A stretch of DNA of 64,000 nt from an uncultured Aurantimonas sp. (GTDB lineage: Bacteria > Pseudomonadota > Alphaproteobacteria > Rhizobiales > Rhizobiaceae). Below the pieces are notes generated by a model, which did no database searches, was not told where the DNA came from, and saw nothing but the letters and a program-made list of their open reading frames with translations. A program made the position numbers and the translations under genes. The stretch's first letter is position 1. Each line of letters begins with the position of its first letter. The stretch is from NCBI GenBank assembly GCA_947488615.1, contig CANKZU010000002.1, positions 62,001 through 126,000 on the forward strand, in the 5' to 3' direction. Below are positions 49,450 to 58,470 of this stretch, in pieces.

Positions 49450-50412
49450 TTACCCCTCGGCCGCCATCCCCTCGGCCGGGTAGAGCTTGCCGAGCAGCGG
49501 CAGGTGGACGGCGCCGCGCTTGACGAGAAACTCCTTGAAGGCGATTTCGGCCGGCGCCGGCATGCGCTCCTTGCGGCCAACCGCGAACCATTGCCGGCGG
49601 ATCGGCAGATGCTCCACGTCGAGGATGACCAGCCGCCCCATCTCCACCTCGAAGGCGATGGTGTGGGCCGAGATGAACGCGATGCCGAGCCCGGCCATCA
49701 CCGCCTGCTTGATGGTCTCGTTGGAGCCCATCTCGACGCTGACCTCGTCCAATTCCCCCGGATGGCTAGCGAAGAAGCCCTCCAGCGAGGCGCGGGTGCC
49801 AGATCCGGGCTCGCGGATGATGATCGTCTCCTTCAAGAGCCGCGCCCGGTCGATGTCGCGGGCGTTGGCGAGCGGATGCTCGGGCGGTGCGATCATCACC
49901 AGCGGATGGTCGCCGAACACCATCGCCGCGACCGGAAACTCGATCGGCGGCCGCCCCATCAGCGCGATGTCGAGCTGATAGGATTTGAGGTCGCGGATGA
50001 TCTCCAGCCGGTTGCCGACCGTCAGCTTGATCTCGATGGCCGGATATTCGCGCCGGAACGCGGCGATCAGCCGGGACGCGAAATATTTCGCCGTCGACAC
50101 CACGCCGAGCCGAATCGTGCCCGAACGCACGCCCTTGATCGCCAAGATCTCGTCAGAGAGGGCCCGCAGCGTCGTCTCGATGGCGTTCGCCGCGTCCAGC
50201 ACCGCCGCGCCGGCCACGGTCAGGCGCATGCCCTCGCGGGTGCGATCGAACAATGCCAGTCCGCAATCGTCTTCCAACTGCTTTACCTGTAATGTCACCG
50301 CCGGCGCCGTCAGGCCAAGCTGCCGGGAGGCAGCGGCGATCGTCCCGTGGTGGTCGATCGCCTGAATTGATCGCAGCTGTCGCAATGTGAGGTTACGCAT
50401 ACCCGGATCCAT
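49450..50412 (-). CDS. cbbR: LysR-family regulator of Calvin-cycle genes
   Basis: A 320-residue LysR protein. The N-terminal helix-turn-helix is LRQLRSIQAIDHHGTIAAASRQLGLTAPAVTLQVKQLE. The effector domain includes GVVSTAKYFASRLIAAF and PLVMIAPPEHPLA, typical of CbbR, which senses RuBP, PEP or NADPH. It is divergent from fbp with a 119-bp gap, the standard layout for CbbR and its target. Starts at ATG 50412 and 50400 (MRNLTLRQLRS) are both possible. The last 76 codons are duplicated at 48313-48541. Confidence 0.9.
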   Translation of the reverse strand: MDPGMRNLTLRQLRSIQAIDHHGTIAAASRQLGLTAPAVTLQVKQLEDDCGLALFDRTREGMRLTVAGAAVLDAANAIETTLRALSDEILAIKGVRSGTIRLGVVSTAKYFASRLIAAFRREYPAIEIKLTVGNRLEIIRDLKSYQLDIALMGRPPIEFPVAAMVFGDHPLVMIAPPEHPLANARDIDRARLLKETIIIREPGSGTRASLEGFFASHPGELDEVSVEMGSNETIKQAVMAGLGIAFISAHTIAFEVEMGRLVILDVEHLPIRRQWFAVGRKERMPAPAEIAFKEFLVKRGAVHLPLLGKLYPAEGMAAEG

Positions 50413-50419
50413 AATTTAA

Positions 50420-50436
50420 TTTATCGTTCGGGTAAA
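50420..50436. promoter_or_regulatory. candidate CbbR binding site
   Basis: TTTATCGTTCGGGTAAA (TTTA-N9-TAAA) is an AT-rich dyad in the cbbR-fbp gap, of the general LysR inverted-repeat kind. A second dyad, TAAA-N10-TTTA, overlaps it and runs to 50450. It lies 95 bp before fbp. The classical TNA-N7-8-TNA spacing is only approximate. Confidence 0.4.
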
Positions 50437-50531
50437 GATAATGAGTTTTACTTAGCTCTGTGCGCCAACCAGCATCCTTCCAACGAGGGGTGAACGGCGA
50501 CGCAGAGCTTCGACGCCACCAGGAGGAAAAC

Positions 50532-51572
50532 ATGCCCTCGTCTCTCGACGCCTATCTTCAGTCCGCCGCGGGCTCCGACCCGACGCGAGAAAAGGTCGCC
50601 GAAACGGTTCGCCAGCTCGCCGCGGCCGCCGTCAAGCTGCGCAACACGATCATCAATGGTGGTGGCGACAATCTCGGCTCGTCGCGCGAGGCGACCAACG
50701 CCGGCGGCGACGTGCAGAAGGAACTCGACGTCGTCGCCGACCGGCTGTTCATGGACGCCGCGAAGGCATCGGCCATCGCGGTCTACGGGTCGGAGGAGCA
50801 GGACGAGCCGGTGACGCTCGACCCGGCCGGCACGCTGGCTCTGGCGATCGATCCGCTGGACGGCTCGTCCAACATCGACACCAATGTCTCGGTCGGCACG
50901 ATCTTCTCGATCCTGCCGTTCGCCGATGCGCACAAGGCCGATCCGGCCTCGGTGTTCCAGCAGCCGGGCTCGCGGCAACTGGGCGCCGGCTTCTTCATCT
51001 ACGGGCCGCAGCTGTTGCTGGTGCTGTCGCTCGGCAACGGCACCAGCGTCTTCATCTTCTCGCCCGGCGCCGACGGCTTCGTCGCGCTGAAGGGAGCGGT
51101 GGAGATTCCCGACCGCACCAGCGAGTTCGCCATCAATGCGTCGAACTATCGGCACTGGGACCCGCAGATCCGCAACTATATCGACGATTGCCTGGCCGGC
51201 GAAGAGGGGCCGCGCGAGCGCGAGTTCAACATGCGCTGGATCGCCTCGATGGTCGCCGACGGCTACCGGATTCTCGTGCGCGGCGGCATCTTTCTTTATC
51301 CGGGCGACGCCCGCAAGGGCTACGCCAAGGGCCGGCTGCGGCTGGTCTACGAGGCCAATCCGGTGGCCTTTTGCGTCGAGAACGCCGGGGGGCAGGCGAC
51401 CGACGGCATCAACCGCATTCTGGACATCGTGCCGGAGGGACTGCACGCCCGCACGCCGCTGGTGTTCGGCTCGCGGCGCGAGGTCGAACGGGTCGGCCGC
51501 TATATCGCCGATCCGGCGGCGCTGAGCGAACGCTCGCCACTGTTCGGCAAGCGCAGCCTGTTCAGAGCCTGA
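50532..51572 (+). CDS. fbp: class 1 fructose-1,6-bisphosphatase
   Basis: A 346-residue FBPase that hydrolyses fructose-1,6-bisphosphate in the Calvin cycle and gluconeogenesis. The metal site AIDPLDGSSNIDTNVSVG lies near residue 100 and the substrate loop VRGGIFLYPGD near residue 250. The start ATG 50532 has AGGAGG five bases upstream. First gene of the operon controlled by cbbR; prk follows after 56 bp. Confidence 0.93.
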   Translation: MPSSLDAYLQSAAGSDPTREKVAETVRQLAAAAVKLRNTIINGGGDNLGSSREATNAGGDVQKELDVVADRLFMDAAKASAIAVYGSEEQDEPVTLDPAGTLALAIDPLDGSSNIDTNVSVGTIFSILPFADAHKADPASVFQQPGSRQLGAGFFIYGPQLLLVLSLGNGTSVFIFSPGADGFVALKGAVEIPDRTSEFAINASNYRHWDPQIRNYIDDCLAGEEGPREREFNMRWIASMVADGYRILVRGGIFLYPGDARKGYAKGRLRLVYEANPVAFCVENAGGQATDGINRILDIVPEGLHARTPLVFGSRREVERVGRYIADPAALSERSPLFGKRSLFRA

Positions 51573-51628
51573 GGGAAGAAAGAACCCGAAGCGGGGAGTG
51601 CTTCGGGTCCGGGAGGGGACACCAAAAC

Positions 51629-52504
51629 ATGTCGGCCAAGCATCCGATCATCGCCATTACCGGCTCGTCCGGCGCCGGCACGACCTCGGTGAAGAACATC
51701 TTCGACCAGATCTTCCGCCGCGAGGAGGTGAAAGCGGTGTTCATCGAGGGCGACGCCTTCCACCGCTACGACCGCCAGGCGATGAAGGACAAGATGGCCG
51801 AGGAGGAGCGGAACGGAAACCGCCATTTCTCGCATTTCAGCCCCGAGGCGAACGTCCTCGACAAATTGCAGGCGGTGTTTTCGGACTACGGCCGCGAGGG
51901 GCGCGGCGAGACCCGGCATTATATTCATGACGAGGCCGAGGCGAAGCTCTATGGCGCGACGCCCGGCACCTTTTCGGACTGGGCGGAGCTGGAGGAGGGG
52001 AGCGATCTCCTCTTCTATGAGGGCCTGCATGGCTGCGTGAAGACCGACACGGTCGATCTCGCCGCGTTCGCCGATCTGAAGATCGGGGTGGTGCCGGTGA
52101 TCAATCTCGAATGGATCCAGAAGATCCACCGCGACAAGGCCTCGCGCGGCTATTCCACCGAGGCGGTGATGGACGTGATCCTGCGCCGCATGCCGGACTA
52201 CGTGAAATACATCTGCCCGCAATTCGCCCGCACCAACATCAACTTCCAGCGCGTCCCGATCGTCGATACGTCCGATCCGTTCATCGCGCGCTGGATCCCG
52301 ACGGCGGACGAATCGATGATTGTCATCCGCTTCGCCAACCCACGCGGTATCGACTTCCCGTATCTCCTTTCGATGATCCCCGGCAGCTTCATGTCGCGCG
52401 CCAATTCCATCGTCGCCCCGGGCAACAAGCTCGACATCGCCATGCAACTCATCCTGACGCCGCTGATCATGCAGCTGATGGAAAAAAAGCGCCGCGCCTC
52501 GTGA
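51629..52504 (+). CDS. prk: phosphoribulokinase (class I)
   Basis: A 291-residue kinase converting ribulose-5-phosphate and ATP to RuBP, unique to the Calvin cycle. The P-loop is ITGSSGAGTTSV near residue 10; FIEGDAFHRYDR and LLFYEGLHGCV follow. The length fits the octameric proteobacterial class I enzyme. Start ATG 51629 follows GGGAGGGG. Because PRK has no known role outside RuBP production, RuBisCO genes are expected elsewhere in this genome. Confidence 0.95.
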   Translation: MSAKHPIIAITGSSGAGTTSVKNIFDQIFRREEVKAVFIEGDAFHRYDRQAMKDKMAEEERNGNRHFSHFSPEANVLDKLQAVFSDYGREGRGETRHYIHDEAEAKLYGATPGTFSDWAELEEGSDLLFYEGLHGCVKTDTVDLAAFADLKIGVVPVINLEWIQKIHRDKASRGYSTEAVMDVILRRMPDYVKYICPQFARTNINFQRVPIVDTSDPFIARWIPTADESMIVIRFANPRGIDFPYLLSMIPGSFMSRANSIVAPGNKLDIAMQLILTPLIMQLMEKKRRAS

Positions 52505-52544
52505 TCGGGCCGGCTGGCGGTTTTGACTGGACCCCGCGAGACGT

Positions 52545-52730
52545 ATGCCGGGCGTAAGTTCCGTTTTTGACAGAGCGCGGCTCGGACAGGCTAACCGGCT
52601 GTTCGAAACCGCCGAAGGTCCCTTGAACGCCGAAGCGCTTTCGCGCATCGAGGCGGAAGACATTTCCGCCAGCCTGGTCTTCAACGACCCGCCCGGCCGG
52701 GACGACGCCAGCACGCAGGAGACCCCATGA
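52545..52730 (+). CDS. possible 61-residue protein between prk and rpe
   Basis: A frame [20 protein letters not shown] through [13 protein letters not shown] to QETP that fills the 222-bp prk-rpe gap and whose stop overlaps the rpe ATG (ATGA). The overlap and the acidic, helix-like composition argue for translation. The lack of a ribosome site and of any recognisable family argue against. Unknown function. Confidence 0.3.
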   Translation: MPGVSSVFDRARLGQANRLFETAEGPLNAEALSRIEAEDISASLVFNDPPGRDDASTQETP

Positions 52731-53410
52731 CCAAACCCGTCATTATCGCCCCCTCGATCCTCTCGGCGGACTTCGCGCGCCTTGGCGAAGAGGTCGCGGC
52801 GGTCGACAAGGCCGGCGCCGACTGGATCCATCTCGACGTGATGGACGGCCATTTCGTGCCGAACATCACCTTCGGTCCGCCGATCGTCAAAGCCGTCCGC
52901 AAATCCTCGACAAAAGTGTTCGACTGCCATTTGATGATTGAGCCGTGCGACCCGTATCTGGAAGCCTTCGCCGAGGCCGGCTGCGACATCATCACGGTCC
53001 ACGCCGAGGCGACGACGCATCTCGACCGCTCGCTGCAGGCGATCCGCGCGCTCGGCAAGAAGGCCGGCGTCTCGCTCAACCCGTCGACGCCGGAAGGCGT
53101 CATCCAATATGTGCTCGACCGGCTCGACCTCGTCCTTCTGATGACGGTCAATCCGGGTTTCGGCGGGCAGGCCTTCATTCCCTCGGTCATCGACAAGGTG
53201 CGCCGGGTCAAGGCGATGATCGGCGACCGCGACATCCATATCGAGATCGACGGCGGCGTGAGTCCCGAGACTGCGCCGCTGGTGGTCGAGGCCGGCGCCG
53301 ACGTGCTCGTCGCCGGCTCGGCGATCTTCAAGGGCGGCACGCCGGCGCATTACGAAGCCAACATGAAAGCGATCCGCGCGGCGGCGGGGGCGGTGTCGAA
53401 GGCCGCCTGA
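52727..53410 (+). CDS. rpe: ribulose-phosphate 3-epimerase
   Basis: A 227-residue TIM barrel converting ribulose-5-phosphate and xylulose-5-phosphate. Motifs [15 protein letters not shown] at the N-terminus, [17 protein letters not shown] near residue 36 and [16 protein letters not shown] near residue 140 carry the metal and catalytic residues. It supplies substrate for PRK and lies in the same direction downstream of fbp-prk, so it probably belongs to the cbb operon. It is normal in length. Confidence 0.94.
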   Translation: MTKPVIIAPSILSADFARLGEEVAAVDKAGADWIHLDVMDGHFVPNITFGPPIVKAVRKSSTKVFDCHLMIEPCDPYLEAFAEAGCDIITVHAEATTHLDRSLQAIRALGKKAGVSLNPSTPEGVIQYVLDRLDLVLLMTVNPGFGGQAFIPSVIDKVRRVKAMIGDRDIHIEIDGGVSPETAPLVVEAGADVLVAGSAIFKGGTPAHYEANMKAIRAAAGAVSKAA

Positions 53411-53468
53411 GTTCTTCCCTCTCAGGACCCCGTCTTGCCGCGCGGTGCCGAAAAGGCCCGCGCGGGTT

Positions 53469-54215
<747 letters not shown>

Positions 54216-54337
54216 TTAGCAATGGTGCTTTCCACTCGCCCTTGAAGCGCTGCCCTCAGCCTTCTAGACCTGTTCTGGAGAACGGCCCGGCGATATCCGG
54301 GCTTGGCGGCTCGGCCGCGGCAGGGGAGGAGACGCCG

Positions 54338-55480
54338 GTGGATTTCGCGCTGTCCGACGAGCAGAGCCAGATCTTTGCAATGGCGCGGGATTTCGCCGTC
54401 GAGAAGATGGCGCCCCACGCGGCGAGCTGGGAGGAAGACAAGGCGCTGCCGCGCGATGTACTGAAGGAACTCGCCGGCCTCGGCATGGCGGCGATCGTCG
54501 TGCGCGACGATTACGGCTCGGGCCTATCGCGGCTCGACGCGGCGCTGATCTTCGAGGCGCTGTCCTATGGCGATCCGTCTGTGTCGGCTTTCCTGTCGAT
54601 TCACAACATGGTCGCCTGGATGGTGGATTCGTTCGGCTCCGAGGAACAGCGCGCCGAGTGGCTGCCGAAGCTCGGCAGCATGGACAAGGTCGCCAGCTAC
54701 TGCCTGACCGAGCCGGGCTCGGGGTCGGACGCGGCGGCGCTTCGGACCAGCGCCAGGCCCGAAGGCAACGGCTATGTGCTGAACGGCACCAAGAGCTTCA
54801 TTTCCGGTGCCGGCTTTTCCGACCTCTATGTCGTCATGGTGCGGACCGGGGAGGCGGGGCCGAAGGGCATTTCCGCGATCCTGGTCGAGAACGGCGCGGA
54901 CGGTCTGTCGTTCGGGGCACAGGAAAAGAAGATGGGCTGGATCGCCCAGCCGACCGCGGAAGTGCGCTTCGAGGATTGCAAGGTGCCCGGCGGCGCGCTG
55001 CTCGGCGAGGAAGGCAAGGGCTTTGCCTATGCCATGATGGGGCTCGACGGCGGCCGGCTGAACATTTCGGCCTGCGCGCTCGGTGCGGCGCAGGCCGCGC
55101 TCGACAAGTCGGTCGCCTACATGAAGGAGCGCAAGGCCTTCGGCAAGAATCTGACCGAGTTCCAGGCGCTGCAATTCCGGCTCGCCGACATGGAGACCGA
55201 ATTGCAGGCGGCGCGCATCTTCCTGCGTCAGGCGGCGTGGAAGCTGGACACTAAGGCGCCGGACGCGACCAAGCATTGCGCCATGGCCAAGCGGTTCGTC
55301 ACCGATACCAGCTTCAACGTCGCCAACATGGCGCTGCAACTGCATGGCGGTTACGGCTATCTCGCCGACTACGGCATCGAGAAGATCGTGAGGGATCTCC
55401 GCGTCCATCAGATCCTCGAGGGCACCAATGAGATCATGCGGATGATCACCGCCCGCGCGCTCTTGGCCGAGCACGGGTGA
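54338..55480 (+). CDS. acyl-CoA dehydrogenase, isobutyryl-CoA dehydrogenase type
   Basis: A 380-residue flavoprotein oxidising branched acyl-CoA. The FAD/substrate segments CLTEPGSGSDAAALRTSA near residue 130 and FISGAGFSDLYVVMVRTG are typical, and the catalytic glutamate sits in HQILEGTNEIMRMI near the C-terminus. The start GTG 54338 follows GGAGGAGACGCCG. The next two genes encode HIBA-CoA hydrolase and HIBA dehydrogenase, so its substrate is most likely isobutyryl-CoA from valine. All three overlap by four bases. Confidence 0.9.
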   Translation: MDFALSDEQSQIFAMARDFAVEKMAPHAASWEEDKALPRDVLKELAGLGMAAIVVRDDYGSGLSRLDAALIFEALSYGDPSVSAFLSIHNMVAWMVDSFGSEEQRAEWLPKLGSMDKVASYCLTEPGSGSDAAALRTSARPEGNGYVLNGTKSFISGAGFSDLYVVMVRTGEAGPKGISAILVENGADGLSFGAQEKKMGWIAQPTAEVRFEDCKVPGGALLGEEGKGFAYAMMGLDGGRLNISACALGAAQAALDKSVAYMKERKAFGKNLTEFQALQFRLADMETELQAARIFLRQAAWKLDTKAPDATKHCAMAKRFVTDTSFNVANMALQLHGGYGYLADYGIEKIVRDLRVHQILEGTNEIMRMITARALLAEHG

Positions 55481-56547
55481 GCGACATGCAGGACGACGGA
55501 ATGACCGGCGACGTGCTGATCCGGGGCGAGGGCTGGGCCGGGCGAATCACGCTGAACCGCCCGAAGGCGCTCAACGCTCTGACCTGGGAGATGGCGCGGG
55601 CGATTGAGTCGGCGTTGCGCGAGTGGGCGGCGGATGATGCCGTGGCGCTGGTGATCATCGACGCGGCCGGCGAGCGGGCGTTCTGCGCCGGCGGCGACAT
55701 CGCCGAGCTCTACCGGCGTGGCCGCGCTGGCGAGTTCGCCTATGGCCAGCGCTTCTGGGCCGAGGAATATCGGCTGAACCGGCTGATCGCCCATTACGAC
55801 AAGCCCTATGTCGCGCTGATGGACGGCATCGTCATGGGCGGCGGCGTCGGGCTCGCGGCCCATGGCGGCCACCGCATCGTGACCGAACGCTCGATGGTGG
55901 CGATGCCCGAATGCGGCATCGGTCTCGTGCCCGACGTCGGCGGCTCGCTGATCCTGGCGACGGCGCCGGGGCGGCTGGGGGAATATCTCGGCACGACCGG
56001 CTTTCGCATGGGGCCAGCGGACGCGATCCTAGCCGGTTTCGCGGATGTTTACGTGCCGTCCGAACGCTTGGCCGATCTCGTCGCCCGGCTGGTCGAGACT
56101 GGCGATCCGGCAGTGATCGACGCCTTTGCCGGGATGCCGCCCGAAGGTGAGCTGGCCGGGCGGCGCGGGGCGATCGACGCCCTGTTCGGCGCGCCGTCTG
56201 CTGCAGCGATCGTCGCCGCGCTGGAAGCGGACGGCGGCGAATTTGCCGAAACGGCGCTCAAGGCGATCCGGCGTGGCTCGCCGATCTCGGTGGCGGCGAC
56301 GCTGGCGATCGTGCGTGCCGTGCGCGGCGATCCGACGATCGAGAACGCGCTTTCCCGCGAATACCGCTTCACCTTCCGCAGCCAGGAACAGGGCGACTTC
56401 CTCGAAGGCATCCGCGCGGCGGTGATCGACAAGGACCGCCAGCCGCGATGGTCGGTGGCGCGCATCGAGGACCTGTCGCGGGAGCGGGTGGACGCGATCT
56501 TGGCGCCGCTCGGCGATAACGAACTCATATGGGAGGAACGGGCATGA
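55477..56547 (+). CDS. 3-hydroxyisobutyryl-CoA hydrolase
   Basis: A 356-residue crotonase-fold hydrolase of valine breakdown. Seen are RPKALNALTWEM, the oxyanion-hole FCAGGDIAELYRRG near residue 70, DGIVMGGGVGLAAHG and the catalytic MPECGIGLVPDVGGSL near residue 145, whose Glu/Asp mark hydrolases rather than hydratases. The C-terminus (HIBCH-like LSREYRFTFR) is family-typical. Start is GTG 55477, overlapping the upstream stop; ATG 55486 is an alternative. Confidence 0.9.
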   Translation: MSDMQDDGMTGDVLIRGEGWAGRITLNRPKALNALTWEMARAIESALREWAADDAVALVIIDAAGERAFCAGGDIAELYRRGRAGEFAYGQRFWAEEYRLNRLIAHYDKPYVALMDGIVMGGGVGLAAHGGHRIVTERSMVAMPECGIGLVPDVGGSLILATAPGRLGEYLGTTGFRMGPADAILAGFADVYVPSERLADLVARLVETGDPAVIDAFAGMPPEGELAGRRGAIDALFGAPSAAAIVAALEADGGEFAETALKAIRRGSPISVAATLAIVRAVRGDPTIENALSREYRFTFRSQEQGDFLEGIRAAVIDKDRQPRWSVARIEDLSRERVDAILAPLGDNELIWEERA

Positions 56548-57404
56548 GGATCGGCTTCATCGGTCTCGGCAATATGGGCGCGCCGATGGCGAAAAACCTC
56601 GCCAAGGCCGGCCACGACGTGACCGGCTTCGATCCGGCGGGCGTCGCGGTCGAGGGTGTCGCGCCAGCGGATTCCGCCGAGGGCGCGGTGCGGGGCATGG
56701 AGGCCGTGATCACCATGCTACCGAACGGGGAGATCGTCCGCGCCGTCCACGCCGACATCGTCAAGGTCGCCGACAAGGGCGCGCTGATCATCGATTGCTC
56801 GACGGTCGACGTCGACAGTGCTCGCGCGGTCCACACGCTGGCCGAAGCGGCGGGGCTTTTGTCGCTCGACGCGCCGGTCTCCGGCGGCACCGGCGGGGCG
56901 GAGGCCGGCACGCTGACCTTCATGGTCGGCGGCGGTGAGGACGCCTTCTCCAAGGGCAAGGCACTGTTCGACACCATGGGCCAGAAGGCGGTGCATTGCG
57001 GCGCGGCGGGCGCCGGACAGGCGGCGAAGATCTGCAACAACATGATCCTCGGTATTTCGATGATCGGCGTCTGCGAGGCCTTTCATCTCGCCGATAAGCT
57101 CGGCCTCGACCGGCAGGCAATGTTCGACGTCGCCTCGACCTCGTCCGGCTCGTGCTGGTCAATCAACACCTATTGCCCGGCGCCGGGCATCGGGCCGAAA
57201 AGCCCGGCCGACAACGACTACAAGCCGGGTTTTGCCGCCGATCTGATGCTGAAGGATCTGAACCTGTCGCAGGAGGCGGCCGAAAACACGGGAGCGACGA
57301 CCGAACTCGGCCGCCACGCCCGCGACATCTACGACGCCTTCGTCGCCGCGGGCGGCAAGGGCCGCGATTTCTCCGCGATTTTGGACAAGCTGTCGAAGGG
57401 CTGA
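56544..57404 (+). CDS. mmsB: 3-hydroxyisobutyrate dehydrogenase
   Basis: A 286-residue NAD-dependent dehydrogenase that converts 3-hydroxyisobutyrate to methylmalonate semialdehyde. The Rossmann motif GFIGLGNMGAPMAKNLAKAG is at residues 4-23, the substrate motif DAPVSGGTGGAEAG near residue 117 and the catalytic lysine in AAKICNNMILG near residue 166. The start ATG 56544 is preceded by GGAGG and overlaps the previous stop. It is last in the valine operon; mmsA is not present here. Confidence 0.93.
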   Translation: MRIGFIGLGNMGAPMAKNLAKAGHDVTGFDPAGVAVEGVAPADSAEGAVRGMEAVITMLPNGEIVRAVHADIVKVADKGALIIDCSTVDVDSARAVHTLAEAAGLLSLDAPVSGGTGGAEAGTLTFMVGGGEDAFSKGKALFDTMGQKAVHCGAAGAGQAAKICNNMILGISMIGVCEAFHLADKLGLDRQAMFDVASTSSGSCWSINTYCPAPGIGPKSPADNDYKPGFAADLMLKDLNLSQEAAENTGATTELGRHARDIYDAFVAAGGKGRDFSAILDKLSKG

Positions 57405-57407
57405 GGC

Positions 57408-57456
57408 AAACCGGCGGAAGGGCCGGGCCGGCGCCGCCCTCAGGCGCCGCCGGTTT
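57408..57456. terminator. inverted repeat at the mmsB/LysR convergent junction
   Basis: AAACCGGCGG (57408-57417) and CCGCCGGTTT (57447-57456) form a perfect 10-bp stem around a GC-rich 29-base loop that itself contains GGCGCC repeats. It ends in a short T-run on either strand and covers the end of the LysR gene, so it could terminate both transcripts. Confidence 0.5.
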
Positions 57457-58372
57457 CCGCCCGTTCCCGCTTGCCGAGCGCCACCAGCCAGTCGCGAATG
57501 CGCTTCGCCGCCGGCGACAGCGGCCGGTGCTTCGGCCAGACCACGTAAAAGCCTTGGCTGGTCTGCATCGTGTAGGCGGGCAGCTTGATCAAAAGGCCGC
57601 TCCTGACCATGCGGTCGGTGAGATGCTGCCAGCCGAGCGCGATGCCCTGACCCTCCAGAACCGCCTGGATGACCAGCGTGTAGTCGTTGATCAGCAGGCC
57701 GCGTTGCGCGGGTTCCACCCGTATACCGCTTTTCTGGAGCCATTCGTTCCATGACGGAACCGGGCGGAACGGCTCCTCCAGATGCACCAGCCGGTGCCGG
57801 GCGATTTCCTCGACGGTGCGCGGCAGGCCGTGCTTTGCGACATAGGCCGGGCTCGCCACGGCGTAGATTCGCTCCGGGGCAAGTAAGGCCGCGTCATAGA
57901 GCGGCCAGTCGGAGGGCACGCCGCAGCGCACGGCGAGCGGAATCCCGGCGCTGTCGATCTCCACGTCGCGGTCGCCGGTCTGGATACGCAGGTCGATATC
58001 AGGCAGTTCGTCGCGCAGACGGGGCAGGCGCGGCAGCATCCACATCGAGCCGAAGGCCATCGACGCCGACAGCGTCACATGCGGGTCGCGCGAGCGGGTG
58101 CGCAGCTCTTCGGCCGATCGTCGGATATGCGACAGGCCGAGGGTGACATCGGCGTGGAAGCGGGCGCCGGCCTCGGTCAGTTCGACGGCGCGGTGGACGC
58201 GCTTGAACAGCCTCAGGCCGAGCTGTTCCTCCAGCGCCTTGACGGCATAGGAGACGGCGGCCTGCGACATCGCCAGCTCCTCGGCGGCGCGGGTGAAGCT
58301 CGACAGCCGCCCGGCCGCCTCGAAGACGATGAGGCCGCCGGCCGATGGGACGAGGCGTCGCAGGCTTTCCAT
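57440..58372 (-). CDS. LysR-family regulator (GcvA-like)
   Basis: A 310-residue regulator. The DNA-binding part is LIVFEAAGRLSSFTRAAEELAMSQAAVSYAVKALEEQLG near residue 14. The effector domain begins VTLSASMAFGSMWMLPRLPRL near residue 99. It is of the GcvA/BetI-neighbour type common beside betaine or amino-acid catabolic genes. It is divergent from the MttB-family gene, with about 100 bp between the two starts holding an ATAAG-AG-CTTAT dyad directly in front of its own start, so it probably controls the methyltransferase. Confidence 0.87.
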   Translation of the reverse strand: MESLRRLVPSAGGLIVFEAAGRLSSFTRAAEELAMSQAAVSYAVKALEEQLGLRLFKRVHRAVELTEAGARFHADVTLGLSHIRRSAEELRTRSRDPHVTLSASMAFGSMWMLPRLPRLRDELPDIDLRIQTGDRDVEIDSAGIPLAVRCGVPSDWPLYDAALLAPERIYAVASPAYVAKHGLPRTVEEIARHRLVHLEEPFRPVPSWNEWLQKSGIRVEPAQRGLLINDYTLVIQAVLEGQGIALGWQHLTDRMVRSGLLIKLPAYTMQTSQGFYVVWPKHRPLSPAAKRIRDWLVALGKRERAETGGA

Positions 58373-58373
58373 A

Positions 58374-58404
58374 ATAAGAGCTTATGCGAAGGATGAAAAT
58401 TTTC
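58374..58404. promoter_or_regulatory. candidate LysR operator pair
   Basis: Two short perfect dyads, ATAAGAGCTTAT (58374-58385) and GAAAATTTTC (58395-58404), lie in the divergent LysR/MttB gap, in an AT-rich pocket of GC-rich DNA. Spacing of about one helical turn fits a LysR tetramer site. Inferred. Confidence 0.4.
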
Positions 58405-58470
58405 CAGCGTCACAAATGCGAAATCGCCGCCTAGCCTGAACGCCGGACGATGGTTCCAAGGAGGCCCGTG

